12,946 nucleotides of DNA from an uncultured Oscillospiraceae bacterium (GCA_900549755.1 URPQ01000056.1:1-12946), one strand, 5' to 3'. Positions 1 through 7,000 are shown, counted from the stretch's first letter. Notes: a model not told the origin generated them from the sequence alone. Program-made: numbers and translations.

Positions 1-30
1 ACTATCACTTTCATCACCGCTTCTATTATA
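1..30 (-). promoter_or_regulatory. possible promoter reading left out of the window
   Basis: On the minus strand, a perfect TATAAT (plus coordinates 25-30) is preceded by TGg, an extended -10 element. I see no good -35. A minus-strand ATG lies at 12-14, only 11 bases past the -10, which would leave almost no leader, so I do not call a gene there. Low confidence. Confidence 0.25.
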
Positions 31-42
31 CCATATTTACGT

Positions 43-71
43 AAAAAAGCCCAGCTTTTGCTGGACTTTTT
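43..71. terminator. bidirectional terminator hairpin downstream of the ECF S gene
   Basis: An 8-bp stem (48-55 with 60-67, TTTT loop) is flanked by six A on the left and five T on the right. On the minus strand every pair forms (one is G-U) and the hairpin is followed by TTTTTT, so it can end the transcript of the ECF S-component gene. On the plus strand it has one C-A mismatch and TTTTT, so it could also end a gene arriving from the left. Confidence 0.65.
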
Positions 72-81
72 CGACAGGCTG

Positions 82-112
82 AATCCCGTTCACTTTTGTG
101 AACGGGATTTTT
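82..112 (+). terminator. strong plus-strand terminator-like hairpin
   Basis: A perfect 12-bp stem (82-93 with 98-109) with a TTTT loop runs directly into a T tract (108-112). No T tract follows on the minus strand. Its orientation fits termination of a plus-strand transcript entering from left of the window, as a second stop after the hairpin at 48-67. Confidence 0.6.
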
Positions 113-116
113 ACTT

Positions 117-144
117 CTTACCTCTTACCTCTTCACTCTTACCT
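117..144. repeat. four tandem 7-bp units (CTTACCT type)
   Basis: Four consecutive heptamers read CTTACCT, CTTACCT, CTTCACT, CTTACCT. The tract is pyrimidine-rich on this strand and lies in the gap between two hairpins and the ECF S gene. No coding potential is seen. It looks like a small variable-number tandem repeat. Confidence 0.7.
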
Positions 145-170
145 CAAAATAAAATCGACATTAAAGCTAA

Positions 171-226
171 ATGCCCCTCAGTCCCCTCTGTTTGCTAACG
201 CAAAAGAAGGGAGCCTTTTTACACCT
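171..226. repeat. degenerate palindromic intergenic repeat
   Basis: The stretch contains CCCCTCAGTCCCCT, a short hairpin (TTTGC-taac-GCAAA), then AAGGGAGCC and TTTTT. Outer CCCT/AGGG arms pair around the inner hairpin with mismatches. The order CCTCAGTC, hairpin, GGGAGCC-TTTTT resembles palindromic repeats I recall as dispersed in gut Clostridia. That family assignment is from memory and untested here. Confidence 0.4.
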
Positions 227-231
227 TTGAA

Positions 232-960
232 TTATTTATTTTTAATTTTTTCAACCGGCTTTTCAAGCACCGTAAACAGCGCTACCCCGCCGACTATTGC
301 AATTCCGGCGTTTATAAGGGTTGAAGCCTGACCGAGCACCGCGGTTGTAAACGCGGCGCCGGGCGCTGAGCCCGCCAATGTGTAGGTTACGGCTTTCCAC
401 GCGGTTTCGCCTACAAGGTTTACCAACATTCCGCAGGAGGCGCCCACTATTGCGGCGGCGGTTTTCTGCGGGAATTTATTTTTAAGCAGACCGAAAACTA
501 TGCATATTAAGCCGATTATTAAAAACAGCGGGAAAAGCCACGCGCCCTTGCCCGTGTAAGCGTGATTTTGAGTAAGGGTGTGCACAAGTATGCCGCTGCT
601 TATCATAAGCGATATAATGCCCGAAACATAAAGCGCCGCGGCGGGATATTTTTTGCGGTTTTTAATAAAGTTATACACAAGACCCGTTGCAAGACCTATA
701 AGCATTTTAAGAATAAAGGTTTTGGGGGAGGAATCGGCGTGACCGTTGAAAATATCATAAAAGCCCATACCGATAGAGCCTGCAAGACCGCCCTGCCAGC
801 CGCCTATGAGCAGCGCCGCCAAAACCACTATAAGGTTGCCGAAATGTATGTACATATTCGCAAAAGGAATAAACAGCACCGTAAGCGCAATATAGCAAAG
901 CGCCGCGAAAAGCGGTATCATAGTTATGTTTACAATTTGCTCGTGTTTTGTCTTTTTCAT
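232..960 (-). CDS. ECF transporter S component, probably a vitamin (B6-type) uptake protein
   Basis: A 242-residue integral membrane protein with about seven or eight hydrophobic segments (roughly residues 10-32, 36-56, 58-75, 80-98, 106-125, 140-160, 165-185, 205-232). The segment around 38-75 (HFGNLIVVLAALLIGG, then a Gly-rich turn) matches the substrate-binding membrane subunit of energy-coupling-factor importers, which works with a shared EcfT/EcfA energizing module encoded elsewhere. It is longer than the usual S component (about 170-200 residues). I chose the ATG at 960 over the upstream ATG at 996 because AGAAGGG lies just ahead of it. The divergent MocR-type regulator suggests pyridoxine or a related B6 vitamer as substrate (PdxU/HmpT-like); this is inference, and thiamine or its precursors remain possible. 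A terminator follows at 43-71. Confidence 0.85.
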   Translation of the reverse strand: MKKTKHEQIVNITMIPLFAALCYIALTVLFIPFANMYIHFGNLIVVLAALLIGGWQGGLAGSIGMGFYDIFNGHADSSPKTFILKMLIGLATGLVYNFIKNRKKYPAAALYVSGIISLMISSGILVHTLTQNHAYTGKGAWLFPLFLIIGLICIVFGLLKNKFPQKTAAAIVGASCGMLVNLVGETAWKAVTYTLAGSAPGAAFTTAVLGQASTLINAGIAIVGGVALFTVLEKPVEKIKNK

Positions 961-1012
961 TTTGAGCCCTTCTTTAAAAAAGTATTTGCATATCAAATTG
1001 ATTGGTGTTATT

Positions 1013-1040
1013 ATTATAGCAGTAAAGTGTACACTGTTAA
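1013..1040 (-). promoter_or_regulatory. promoter of the ECF S-component gene with an overlapping dyad
   Basis: Minus strand: -35 TTAACA (1035-1040, 5/6 consensus), 16-bp spacer, perfect -10 TATAAT (1013-1018). A perfect 10-bp palindrome AGTGTACACT (1026-1035) fills the spacer and touches the -35. A regulator bound there should block RNA polymerase; the adjacent MocR-type protein is the obvious candidate. Confidence 0.7.
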
Positions 1041-1080
1041 ATAGCCAAATTTAATTATTTTTTAAAGGACAGTTTGTAAA

Positions 1081-2415
1081 ATGCTATTGGATTTTATTGA
1101 TTTGCAAAGCGGCACGGGCGCTATGTATAAACGGCTTTACGGCGCTGTATACGCCGCGATTTTAAGCGGAGTTATAAAGGACGGCGAGCGTCTGCCCTCA
1201 ATAAGAGAGGCTGCGGCGCAGCTATCCGTCAGCCGAACAACGGTTGAAAACGCCTATTTAAGGCTTTGTATGGAGGGGCTTGCGGAAAGCCTGCCGCAAA
1301 GAGGATATTTTATTCGCGGGGTATTGCCTGCAAAGCCCGTAATACCCGAGGAAATAAAAAAATATGAAATACGTTACGATTTTTCCGGCAAAAAAATAGA
1401 CCCCGCCGCTGCCGATACCGACCTGTGGAAAAAAACCGTACGCGAGGTTTTGCGCGATACCGAGGAATTGACCTCCTACGGGGACGCGCAGGGCGAGCCG
1501 GGCTTAAGGCGGGTTTTAGCCGATTACTCATATAAAGCGCGCGGCGTTAAAACCGCTCCCGAAAATATAGTTATAGGCGCGGGTGTGGGGCCGCTGCTCA
1601 GTATTCTTTGCGGACTTATAGGCAATAAACGTGCGGTAGGCTTTGAGGGCGACGGCTTTGAGCAGGCAGAGCGGGTATTTAAAGACCACTCTATTCCCTG
1701 CACCGCGCTTAAAAGCGATAAAAACGGCGTTATTATAAAAGAGTTTAAGGAGCAGGGCGTAAACACACTGTTTTTAATACCATCGCAGCTTGCGAAAATA
1801 AGCGTAACCGGACTTTTTTCACGCAGAAACGCGCTTGCCGAATGGGTTGCGGCGCGTGATGACAGAATAATTATAGAGGACGATTACAACGGCGAGCTTA
1901 GAAGATCGGCGCGGGCGGTTTGCGCGTTTCAAAGCGGCTGCCCCGATAAAACGGTATACATAGGCAGCTTTTCAAAGCTGCTGCTGCCAAGCGTAAGAAT
2001 TGCGTATATGGCACTGCCGGGCGGTCTGGCAGAAAAATTCCGCAGGTCCGGCGGCGTTTACAACCAGACCTGCGGAAAAATTGAACAGCTAGCGCTTGAA
2101 AATTACATATCCTCCGGCTCGCTTGAAAAGCATTTACGGCGGCTGAGAAAGCTGAACGGCGTAAAAAGCAAGCTTTTTTATGAAACGGCGGGCAGGCTTT
2201 TCCCAAAAGCCGATATAACCCTTTTTGAGCCTTCGCTTACCGCCCTGCTTGATTTGGGAATTAAAACCGAAAGCTCCCTGCTTTGCGCCGCCGCAGAAAA
2301 AAACGGGATTAAAATAATCCCGTCGAAAAGAGCCGGAGCAGTATACCTCTGCCTTGCGGGAATAGCGGAAAACGATATACCGCCGGCTCTTGAAGCACTG
2401 AAAAAGGTACTTTAA
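1081..2415 (+). CDS. MocR/PdxR-type transcriptional regulator (GntR DNA-binding domain fused to aminotransferase fold)
   Basis: A 444-residue protein of usual length for the MocR subgroup of GntR regulators. Residues about 15-78 form the winged helix-turn-helix (LPSIREAAAQLSVSRTTVENAYLRL, then a wing ending QRGYF). From about 100 onward it has a fold-type I aminotransferase domain: SYGDAQGEPGLR (132-143), IEDDYN (265-270, the PLP-pyridine Asp region), and GSFSKLLLPSVRIAY (295-309), with K299 the expected Schiff-base lysine. PLP therefore probably acts as effector, not as a metabolic cofactor. AAAGGAC precedes the ATG. It is divergent from the ECF S gene and probably controls it, and perhaps itself, through the dyad at 1026-1035. 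Oddity: the usual P-S-H-Q-[YF]-P-[TS]-G stretch is replaced by PSQLAKISVTG (234-244). The 3' end carries the clpC-operon terminator in antisense and its stop abuts that of clpC. Confidence 0.88.
   Translation: MLLDFIDLQSGTGAMYKRLYGAVYAAILSGVIKDGERLPSIREAAAQLSVSRTTVENAYLRLCMEGLAESLPQRGYFIRGVLPAKPVIPEEIKKYEIRYDFSGKKIDPAAADTDLWKKTVREVLRDTEELTSYGDAQGEPGLRRVLADYSYKARGVKTAPENIVIGAGVGPLLSILCGLIGNKRAVGFEGDGFEQAERVFKDHSIPCTALKSDKNGVIIKEFKEQGVNTLFLIPSQLAKISVTGLFSRRNALAEWVAARDDRIIIEDDYNGELRRSARAVCAFQSGCPDKTVYIGSFSKLLLPSVRIAYMALPGGLAEKFRRSGGVYNQTCGKIEQLALENYISSGSLEKHLRRLRKLNGVKSKLFYETAGRLFPKADITLFEPSLTALLDLGIKTESSLLCAAAEKNGIKIIPSKRAGAVYLCLAGIAENDIPPALEALKKVL
2294..2323 (-). terminator. terminator of the ctsR-mcsA-mcsB-clpC operon, inside the mocR coding region
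   Basis: A perfect 8-bp stem, ACGGGATT (2303-2310) and AATCCCGT (2316-2323), has a 5-base loop and on the minus strand is followed by seven T (2297-2303). It lies about 93 bases past the clpC stop codon, in antisense to residues near the end of the MocR protein. It is the first convincing minus-strand terminator after clpC. Confidence 0.75.
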
Positions 2416-4869
2416 TTACTTTTGCACGGTAAACTCAAATTTACCGTTCTGCTCGGTGCAAAGCACCGTATCGCCGTTTTTAACGCTTGAATCAAGTATT
2501 TTCTCGCTCAAAGCGTCCTCAATTTTATTCTGAATTTCGCGGCGGAGCGGGCGCGCGCCGTAAACGGGGTCAAAGCCCTTTTCGGCAAGCGCGTATTTAA
2601 CCTTTTCATCAAAGTTAAGGGTTATATTAAGCGCTTCAAGGCGTTTTTTAAGCCCTGAAAGCATCTTATCCGCAATTTCGGCAATCTGCTCCTTGTTAAG
2701 CTTTGAGAATACTATAATATCATCCACACGGTTCAAAAATTCGGGGCGGAAGGTGTTGCGCAGCTCGCCGAGCACCGCCTCTTTAACGTCCTTGGTGTCT
2801 GAGCTTTCGTCTGCGTCACCAAACCCGAACGATACCTTTTTATCGGTTATAAGCCGTGCGCCGACGTTTGAGGTCATAATTATAACCGTATTCTTAAAGT
2901 CAACGCGCCTACCTTGCGAATCGGTCAGTATGCCGTCTTCAAGTATCTGCAAAAGCATATTGAAAACATCGGGGTGCGCCTTTTCGATTTCATCAAAAAG
3001 AATTACCGAGTAGGGGTTGCGCCTTACCTTTTCGGTAAGCTGACCGCCCTCGTCATAGCCGACATATCCGGGAGGCGAACCCACAAGGCGGGAAACCGTG
3101 TGCTTTTCCATATATTCGGACATATCAAGCCTTATCATCATATTTTCGCTGCCGAACATAGCCTCAGCCAGCGCCTTGCAAAGCTCGGTTTTACCAACGC
3201 CCGTAGGCCCTAAGAATATAAACGAGCCTATGGGGCGTTTCGGGTCTTTAAGCCCTACCCTGCCGCGGCGTATCGCCTTTGCAACAGCTGTTACGGCTTC
3301 ATCCTGCCCCACTATTCTGCGGTGCAGCTCGTCTTCAAGCCGCAAAAGCCTTGCACTTTCTTCCTCGGTAAGCTGCGCCACGGGAACACCCGTCCAGCTT
3401 GATACAATTTCGGCAATCTCCTCTTCGCCTACCTCGCCGCCCGAGTGACTGCTCTCTCTGCGCCAGTTTTCCTTTGCCTGCTTGTATTCGTCTTTCAGCT
3501 TGTTTTCGCTGTCTCTTAAAGCGGCGGCGCGCTCAAATTCCTGCGAATTTATAGCCTCGTCCTTTTCCGCCTCGGCATTGGCTATTTTTTCTTCAAGCTC
3601 TTTAAGCTCCGCAGGTGCGGCGCTTGCGGTAAGCCGCACGCGGGATGCCGCCTCGTCTATCAAATCTATTGCCTTATCGGGCAAAAATCTGTCGCTTATA
3701 TAGCGGGCTGAAAGCTTTACCGCCGCCTCAATAGCCGCGTCGGTAATCTTTACCTTGTGGTGCGCCTCATATTTATCCTTTAAGCCTTTAAGAATCAGCA
3801 CCGCATCCTCTTCGCTCGGCTCTGCCACGTTTACCGGCTGGAAACGGCGCTCAAGGGCTGAATCCTTTTCAATATTCTTACGGTACTCGGAAATTGTGGT
3901 TGCGCCTATAAGCTGAAATTCGCCGCGCGCCAATGCCGGCTTTAATATATTAGCCGCGTCGGTCGAGCCTTCGGCAGAGCCCGCGCCTATAATGGTATGC
4001 ACCTCATCAATAAAGAGTATGATGTTACCCGATTTTGTAACCTCATCTATTACCGATTTAATTCTTTCTTCAAAATCGCCGCGGTATTTGGTGCCTGCCA
4101 CCATTCCCGTAAGGTCAAGGGTGAAAACGCGCTTGTTTTCGAGAATATCGGGCACATCACCCGCAGCTATTTTCTGCGCCAAGCCCTCAACAATGGCGGT
4201 TTTACCAACGCCCGGCTCGCCTATTAGGCAGGGGTTGTTTTTGGTGCGGCGGCAAAGAATCTGAATTACCCTTTCAATTTCCTTTTCTCTGCCTATAACC
4301 GGGTCAATTTTGCCTTTTTTGGCGTCGGCGGTCAAGTCTCTGCCATACTTTGAGAGCGTGGGGGCTTTGGGGTCGGCGTTGTCGTTTGCCGTACCCGCGG
4401 CGTTTACGCTCTGCGTTTCTTCGGGGTCAATGCCCGAAGCTTTAAGCGCCTCGGTGGTAAGGGATGCCGCGTCCACGCCCAATTCGTTAATAAAGCGTAT
4501 TGCGTAGTTATCGCCCTCGCTTAAAATGCCTATGAGCAGGTGCTCTGTTCCCACATACTTTTTGCCCATATTGGCGCAGCCCGCCATAGCGGTTTCAATA
4601 ACCCGCTTTGCGCGCGGCGTAAAGTAATCGGGCGAAAGCCTTGTTACGGTGCCGCAGCCGATATTCGCGCGGATCAGTTCCTCAATATTTTCTGCGGTTA
4701 TTCCGTTTTTATTAAGCACCGCCGCCGCAACGCCCGTGCCTATTTTCAAAAGTCCCAAAAGCAAATGCTCGCTGCCCACATAGGTGTGACCTAATTGCTC
4801 AGCCGAGCCTATAGCCTGATTTAAAGCCTCATTTGCCTTTGTAGTGAATCCGTTAAAATTGTATTTCAT
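2416..4869 (-). CDS. clpC: ClpC, AAA+ ATPase unfoldase of the ClpCP protease
   Basis: An 817-residue Hsp100 protein of full length. In order: duplicated Clp N domain (about 1-145; EHLLLGLL at 34-41 and its second copy EHLLIGIL at 109-116), D1 with Walker A GEPGVGKT (217-224) and Walker B ILFIDE (284-289), a short middle domain (about 415-480) with a UVR-like coiled coil (EFERAAALRD), D2 with Walker A GPTGVGKT (554-561) and Walker B VILFDE (622-627), and SFGFG (680-684) in the place of the ClpP-docking loop. It unfolds arginine-phosphorylated or adaptor-delivered substrates in the cytosol and feeds them to ClpP. The middle domain normally needs adaptors such as MecA or McsB. The start at 4869 follows AAGGGAGGT at 7 bases. 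It is the last gene of the CtsR operon, 34 bases after mcsB. Confidence 0.97.
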   Translation of the reverse strand: MKYNFNGFTTKANEALNQAIGSAEQLGHTYVGSEHLLLGLLKIGTGVAAAVLNKNGITAENIEELIRANIGCGTVTRLSPDYFTPRAKRVIETAMAGCANMGKKYVGTEHLLIGILSEGDNYAIRFINELGVDAASLTTEALKASGIDPEETQSVNAAGTANDNADPKAPTLSKYGRDLTADAKKGKIDPVIGREKEIERVIQILCRRTKNNPCLIGEPGVGKTAIVEGLAQKIAAGDVPDILENKRVFTLDLTGMVAGTKYRGDFEERIKSVIDEVTKSGNIILFIDEVHTIIGAGSAEGSTDAANILKPALARGEFQLIGATTISEYRKNIEKDSALERRFQPVNVAEPSEEDAVLILKGLKDKYEAHHKVKITDAAIEAAVKLSARYISDRFLPDKAIDLIDEAASRVRLTASAAPAELKELEEKIANAEAEKDEAINSQEFERAAALRDSENKLKDEYKQAKENWRRESSHSGGEVGEEEIAEIVSSWTGVPVAQLTEEESARLLRLEDELHRRIVGQDEAVTAVAKAIRRGRVGLKDPKRPIGSFIFLGPTGVGKTELCKALAEAMFGSENMMIRLDMSEYMEKHTVSRLVGSPPGYVGYDEGGQLTEKVRRNPYSVILFDEIEKAHPDVFNMLLQILEDGILTDSQGRRVDFKNTVIIMTSNVGARLITDKKVSFGFGDADESSDTKDVKEAVLGELRNTFRPEFLNRVDDIIVFSKLNKEQIAEIADKMLSGLKKRLEALNITLNFDEKVKYALAEKGFDPVYGARPLRREIQNKIEDALSEKILDSSVKNGDTVLCTEQNGKFEFTVQK

Positions 4870-4903
4870 AAAAAATACCTCCCTTATCGGGTTTTTAAGT
4901 TTT

Positions 4904-5911
4904 TTATTTTAATGCGTCGCGCATAAAGGCGGCGCGGTATATATCGCGTTCTTCGGGTTCAAGCTGCCCGTATTTCTTCATCAGCATATTGGGCTGACCC
5001 TCTATAAACAGCTTTATGGGAAGAACGTCCTTTTTGATTATGCCCATACTTATACCGAGTTTAATCCGTGATAATAAATCCATCATTTCCTTGCTTGATA
5101 ATACGCGGCAGTTTTGTAAAGTGCCGAGCGCCCTGAAACACATATCCTCAAGCTTTATTTTGTTAAGGCTGTTTCTCGCCTTGCGCTCCTTGTCAATCAG
5201 CTGCGCGGTTATTATTTTAAGGTTATCTATCGCGTTTTTCTCGCTTATGCCAAGGGTTATCTGGTTTGAAACCTGATACATTGAGGCGCTCGCCTTTGAG
5301 CCCTCGCCGTACATTCCGCGAACGGTAAAGCCTATTTTACCCACCGTTTCGGCAATGGATGATATTTCGCCGTTTGATTCGGTCACGGGCAAATGCAGCA
5401 TTACCGAGGCTCTGAGCCCCGTGCCCAAATTGGTGGGGCACTCGGTTAAAAAGCCCAAGCTGCGGTCAAAGGCAAAGTGTAGCTCGTTATAAAGCAGCGA
5501 ATCAAGCTGCTCTGCGGTATCGTAAGCCTTTTCAAGCTGCAAGCCGCCTAAGATTACCTGTATTCTTACGTGGTCTTCCTCGCCTATCATAATACTTATG
5601 CTCTCGTCTGCCGAAATAATTATTGCGCGGTCGGCGTTTTCTTCGGCAAATTCGGGGCTTATTATGTGGCGCTCCACCATCGCCGCAATTTCGGTTTGCG
5701 GAACATCCGCCATATCAATATATTTAAGGCTTTTCGCGAACGGAGTGTTGCTTTGCAACACGGCGTTTTTTACCTTTAAATTAAGTTCCTTGCGCTGCTC
5801 GGGGGTCATTCTCGCGGGAAAGGGCAAGCCCGATAAATTGCGCGCCAGCCTTATTCTCGTGCTTACGGCAATATCGTCCTCGGGCGCATGAGTTGTATAC
5901 CAGCTACTCAT
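4904..5911 (-). CDS. mcsB: McsB, protein arginine kinase
   Basis: A 335-residue phosphagen-kinase-like protein, close to the usual 350. It phosphorylates arginines on proteins (including CtsR), marking them for ClpCP. Visible motifs are the nucleotide-binding STRIRLARN (17-25), ERHIISPEF (80-88), ECPTNLGTGLRASVMLHLP (157-175) with the conserved Cys158, RGMYGEGS (198-205), and the C-terminal phosphoarginine-sensing RDxxRA motif (RDIYRA, 322-327). The ATG overlaps the mcsA stop by 8 bases (ATGAGTAG), and GGAGGAGA lies within mcsA, so translation is probably coupled to the activator McsA. No key motif appears to be missing, so it should be an active kinase. Confidence 0.96.
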   Translation of the reverse strand: MSSWYTTHAPEDDIAVSTRIRLARNLSGLPFPARMTPEQRKELNLKVKNAVLQSNTPFAKSLKYIDMADVPQTEIAAMVERHIISPEFAEENADRAIIISADESISIMIGEEDHVRIQVILGGLQLEKAYDTAEQLDSLLYNELHFAFDRSLGFLTECPTNLGTGLRASVMLHLPVTESNGEISSIAETVGKIGFTVRGMYGEGSKASASMYQVSNQITLGISEKNAIDNLKIITAQLIDKERKARNSLNKIKLEDMCFRALGTLQNCRVLSSKEMMDLLSRIKLGISMGIIKKDVLPIKLFIEGQPNMLMKKYGQLEPEERDIYRAAFMRDALK

Positions 5912-6401
5912 TTTCCGTCTCCTCCAGTTTCTTTATCTTATCCCTTACAACCGCCGCTTCTTCAAAGCGTTCTTCGCTTACAAGGCGGTTAAGCTCCAGC
6001 CTTAAGGTATCAGCCGTTTCCTCCTGCGGTTTAACGGCAAGCGGCGCGCTGTTCGGCACCTTTCCTATGTGCTTTACGCTGCCGTGCACCCTTTTAAGGT
6101 AGGGCAGCAGCTCACTGTAAAAGGTTTTGTAGCACTCGGCGCAGCCTGCCTTGCCGGTTTCGGCAATATCCGAAAATCTTGCGCCGCAAACAGGGCAGCG
6201 GGTCTCGTTTGATTCTATTCCCAGCCCCGAAATATCCCCGAACATTGAGGCCAGCATATCGGCAAGCCCACCGTGCGGGAATTTTGAGTACCCCTCTTCC
6301 GCGGCACAGCTGCTGCAAAGGTTTCGCTCTGTCACCACGCCGTTTATTATCTGTTTAATGTGCGTTGTCGCATTATTTTTGCCGCATTTATCACATAGCA
6401 T
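5904..6401 (-). CDS. mcsA: McsA, zinc-binding activator of McsB
   Basis: A 165-residue protein with four CxxC pairs: C3/C6, C29/C32, C69/C72 and C87/C90, enough for two zinc sites, followed by a C-terminal UVR motif (about 135-160, LNRLVSEERFEEAAVVRDKI) resembling the middle region of ClpC. In Bacillus-type systems McsA binds and activates the arginine kinase McsB, and the UVR motif is a protein-interaction helix pair. AAGGAG precedes the ATG. The gene starts 15 bases after the ctsR stop and overlaps the mcsB start by 8 bases. Length and motif order are typical. Confidence 0.94.
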   Translation of the reverse strand: MLCDKCGKNNATTHIKQIINGVVTERNLCSSCAAEEGYSKFPHGGLADMLASMFGDISGLGIESNETRCPVCGARFSDIAETGKAGCAECYKTFYSELLPYLKRVHGSVKHIGKVPNSAPLAVKPQEETADTLRLELNRLVSEERFEEAAVVRDKIKKLEETENE

Positions 6402-6416
6402 AAAAATCGCTCCTTA

Positions 6417-6872
6417 TTATTTAATTTGGGTGAGCAGCAGCTGTTTTAAAAGCGCTGCTCTAAGCGTATTGCGGTACTCAACAGGCACTGCCTGCAATAC
6501 GCTGGCAGATACCGCCGTGGCAATAAGCTTTGCCACCTCCGACGGTATTATCCCCGATTCTATACAGTTTTCAAGAATAATTCTCGTCGTCATGGGGTCT
6601 ACCGCATCGCCTATAGAATTTATAATGTGCATAAGAGCAGAGGTATGGTTCATAACAACACGCCTTATTCTTATATATCCCCCGCCGCCGCGGCGGCTCT
6701 CAATCATATAGCCGTGCTCCGGCGTAAATCGCGAGGAAAGAACATAGTTTATCTGGCTCGGGGCACATCCGATAGTATTGGCAAACTCGTTGCGCTGAAT
6801 TTCGGCGGTGTTCACACCCGACTCATTTAACATTTTTATTATTTCCTGTGTTATTAAATCGCTCATTCTCAT
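6417..6872 (-). CDS. ctsR: CtsR, repressor of class III heat-shock genes
   Basis: A 151-residue repressor. The N-terminal winged helix-turn-helix includes ANTIGCAPSQINYVLSSRF and the glycine-rich wing ESRRGGGGYIRI, whose RGGGGY signature contacts the minor groove and acts as thermosensor in known CtsR proteins. The C-terminal helical domain mediates dimerization and McsB recognition. I chose the ATG at 6872 over a GTG at 6881 because GAGGTG lies 6 bases ahead of it and the protein then begins MRMSDLI, like relatives. It is the first gene of its operon and represses itself through the two operators at 6888-6904 and 6920-6936, which overlap its own promoter. Confidence 0.95.
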   Translation of the reverse strand: MRMSDLITQEIIKMLNESGVNTAEIQRNEFANTIGCAPSQINYVLSSRFTPEHGYMIESRRGGGGYIRIRRVVMNHTSALMHIINSIGDAVDPMTTRIILENCIESGIIPSEVAKLIATAVSASVLQAVPVEYRNTLRAALLKQLLLTQIK

Positions 6873-6887
6873 GTCTTGCACCTCATT

Positions 6888-6904
6888 TTTGACCTTTCCT
6901 GACT
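6888..6904 (-). promoter_or_regulatory. CtsR operator, promoter-proximal copy
   Basis: Minus strand AGTCAGG-AAA-GGTCAAA: two heptads in direct repeat spaced by 3, matching the known CtsR box (A/GGTCAAA-NAN-A/GGTCAAA). The second heptad is a perfect match and the first differs at its last two bases. It spans the predicted transcription start, just ahead of the ctsR ribosome binding site. Confidence 0.85.
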
Positions 6905-6907
6905 ATT

Positions 6908-6935
6908 ATTATACATCAAAGTCAGGAAAAGTCAA
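6908..6935 (-). promoter_or_regulatory. sigma-A-type promoter of the ctsR operon
   Basis: Minus strand: -35 TTGACT (6930-6935, 5/6), 16-bp spacer, perfect -10 TATAAT (6908-6913). The -35 lies inside the upstream CtsR operator and the start point falls in the downstream one, so CtsR binding should block transcription completely until heat or protein stress inactivates it. Confidence 0.85.
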
Positions 6936-6936
6936 A
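6920..6936 (+). promoter_or_regulatory. CtsR operator, distal copy covering the -35
   Basis: Plus strand AGTCAGG-AAA-AGTCAAA: same heptad architecture as the proximal operator but on the opposite strand. The two 17-bp boxes differ by one base and form an inverted pair separated by 15 bp containing the -10. Confidence 0.82.
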
Positions 6937-6973
6937 TACTTTTTTCAATTTTTTTAAAATTTTTTTTGGAAAA

Positions 6974-7000
6974 TAAAAAATCCCCCGTTTTATCGGGGGA
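6974..7000 (-). terminator. terminator of the SLH-like lipoprotein gene
   Basis: A 7-bp GC-rich stem (TCCCCCG 6981-6987 with CGGGGGA 6994-7000) and 6-base loop is followed on the minus strand by TTTTTTATTTT. It lies about 70 bases past the lipoprotein stop and upstream of the ctsR promoter, insulating the stress operon from readthrough. Confidence 0.85.

Noticed and set aside
1..14. Possible start of a minus-strand gene (ATG at 12-14)
   Set aside because: Only four codons are visible, there is no ribosome binding site, and the nearby -10 leaves almost no leader.
562..1044. Open reading frame of 160 codons on the plus strand opposite the ECF S gene
   Set aside because: It is antisense to a clear membrane protein, its product is a basic low-complexity protein with no ribosome binding site, and it crosses the divergent promoter region.
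2693..4794. Several plus-strand open frames opposite clpC
   Set aside because: They are shadows of the highly conserved ClpC coding sequence, Ser-rich or Arg-rich, and lack ribosome binding sites.
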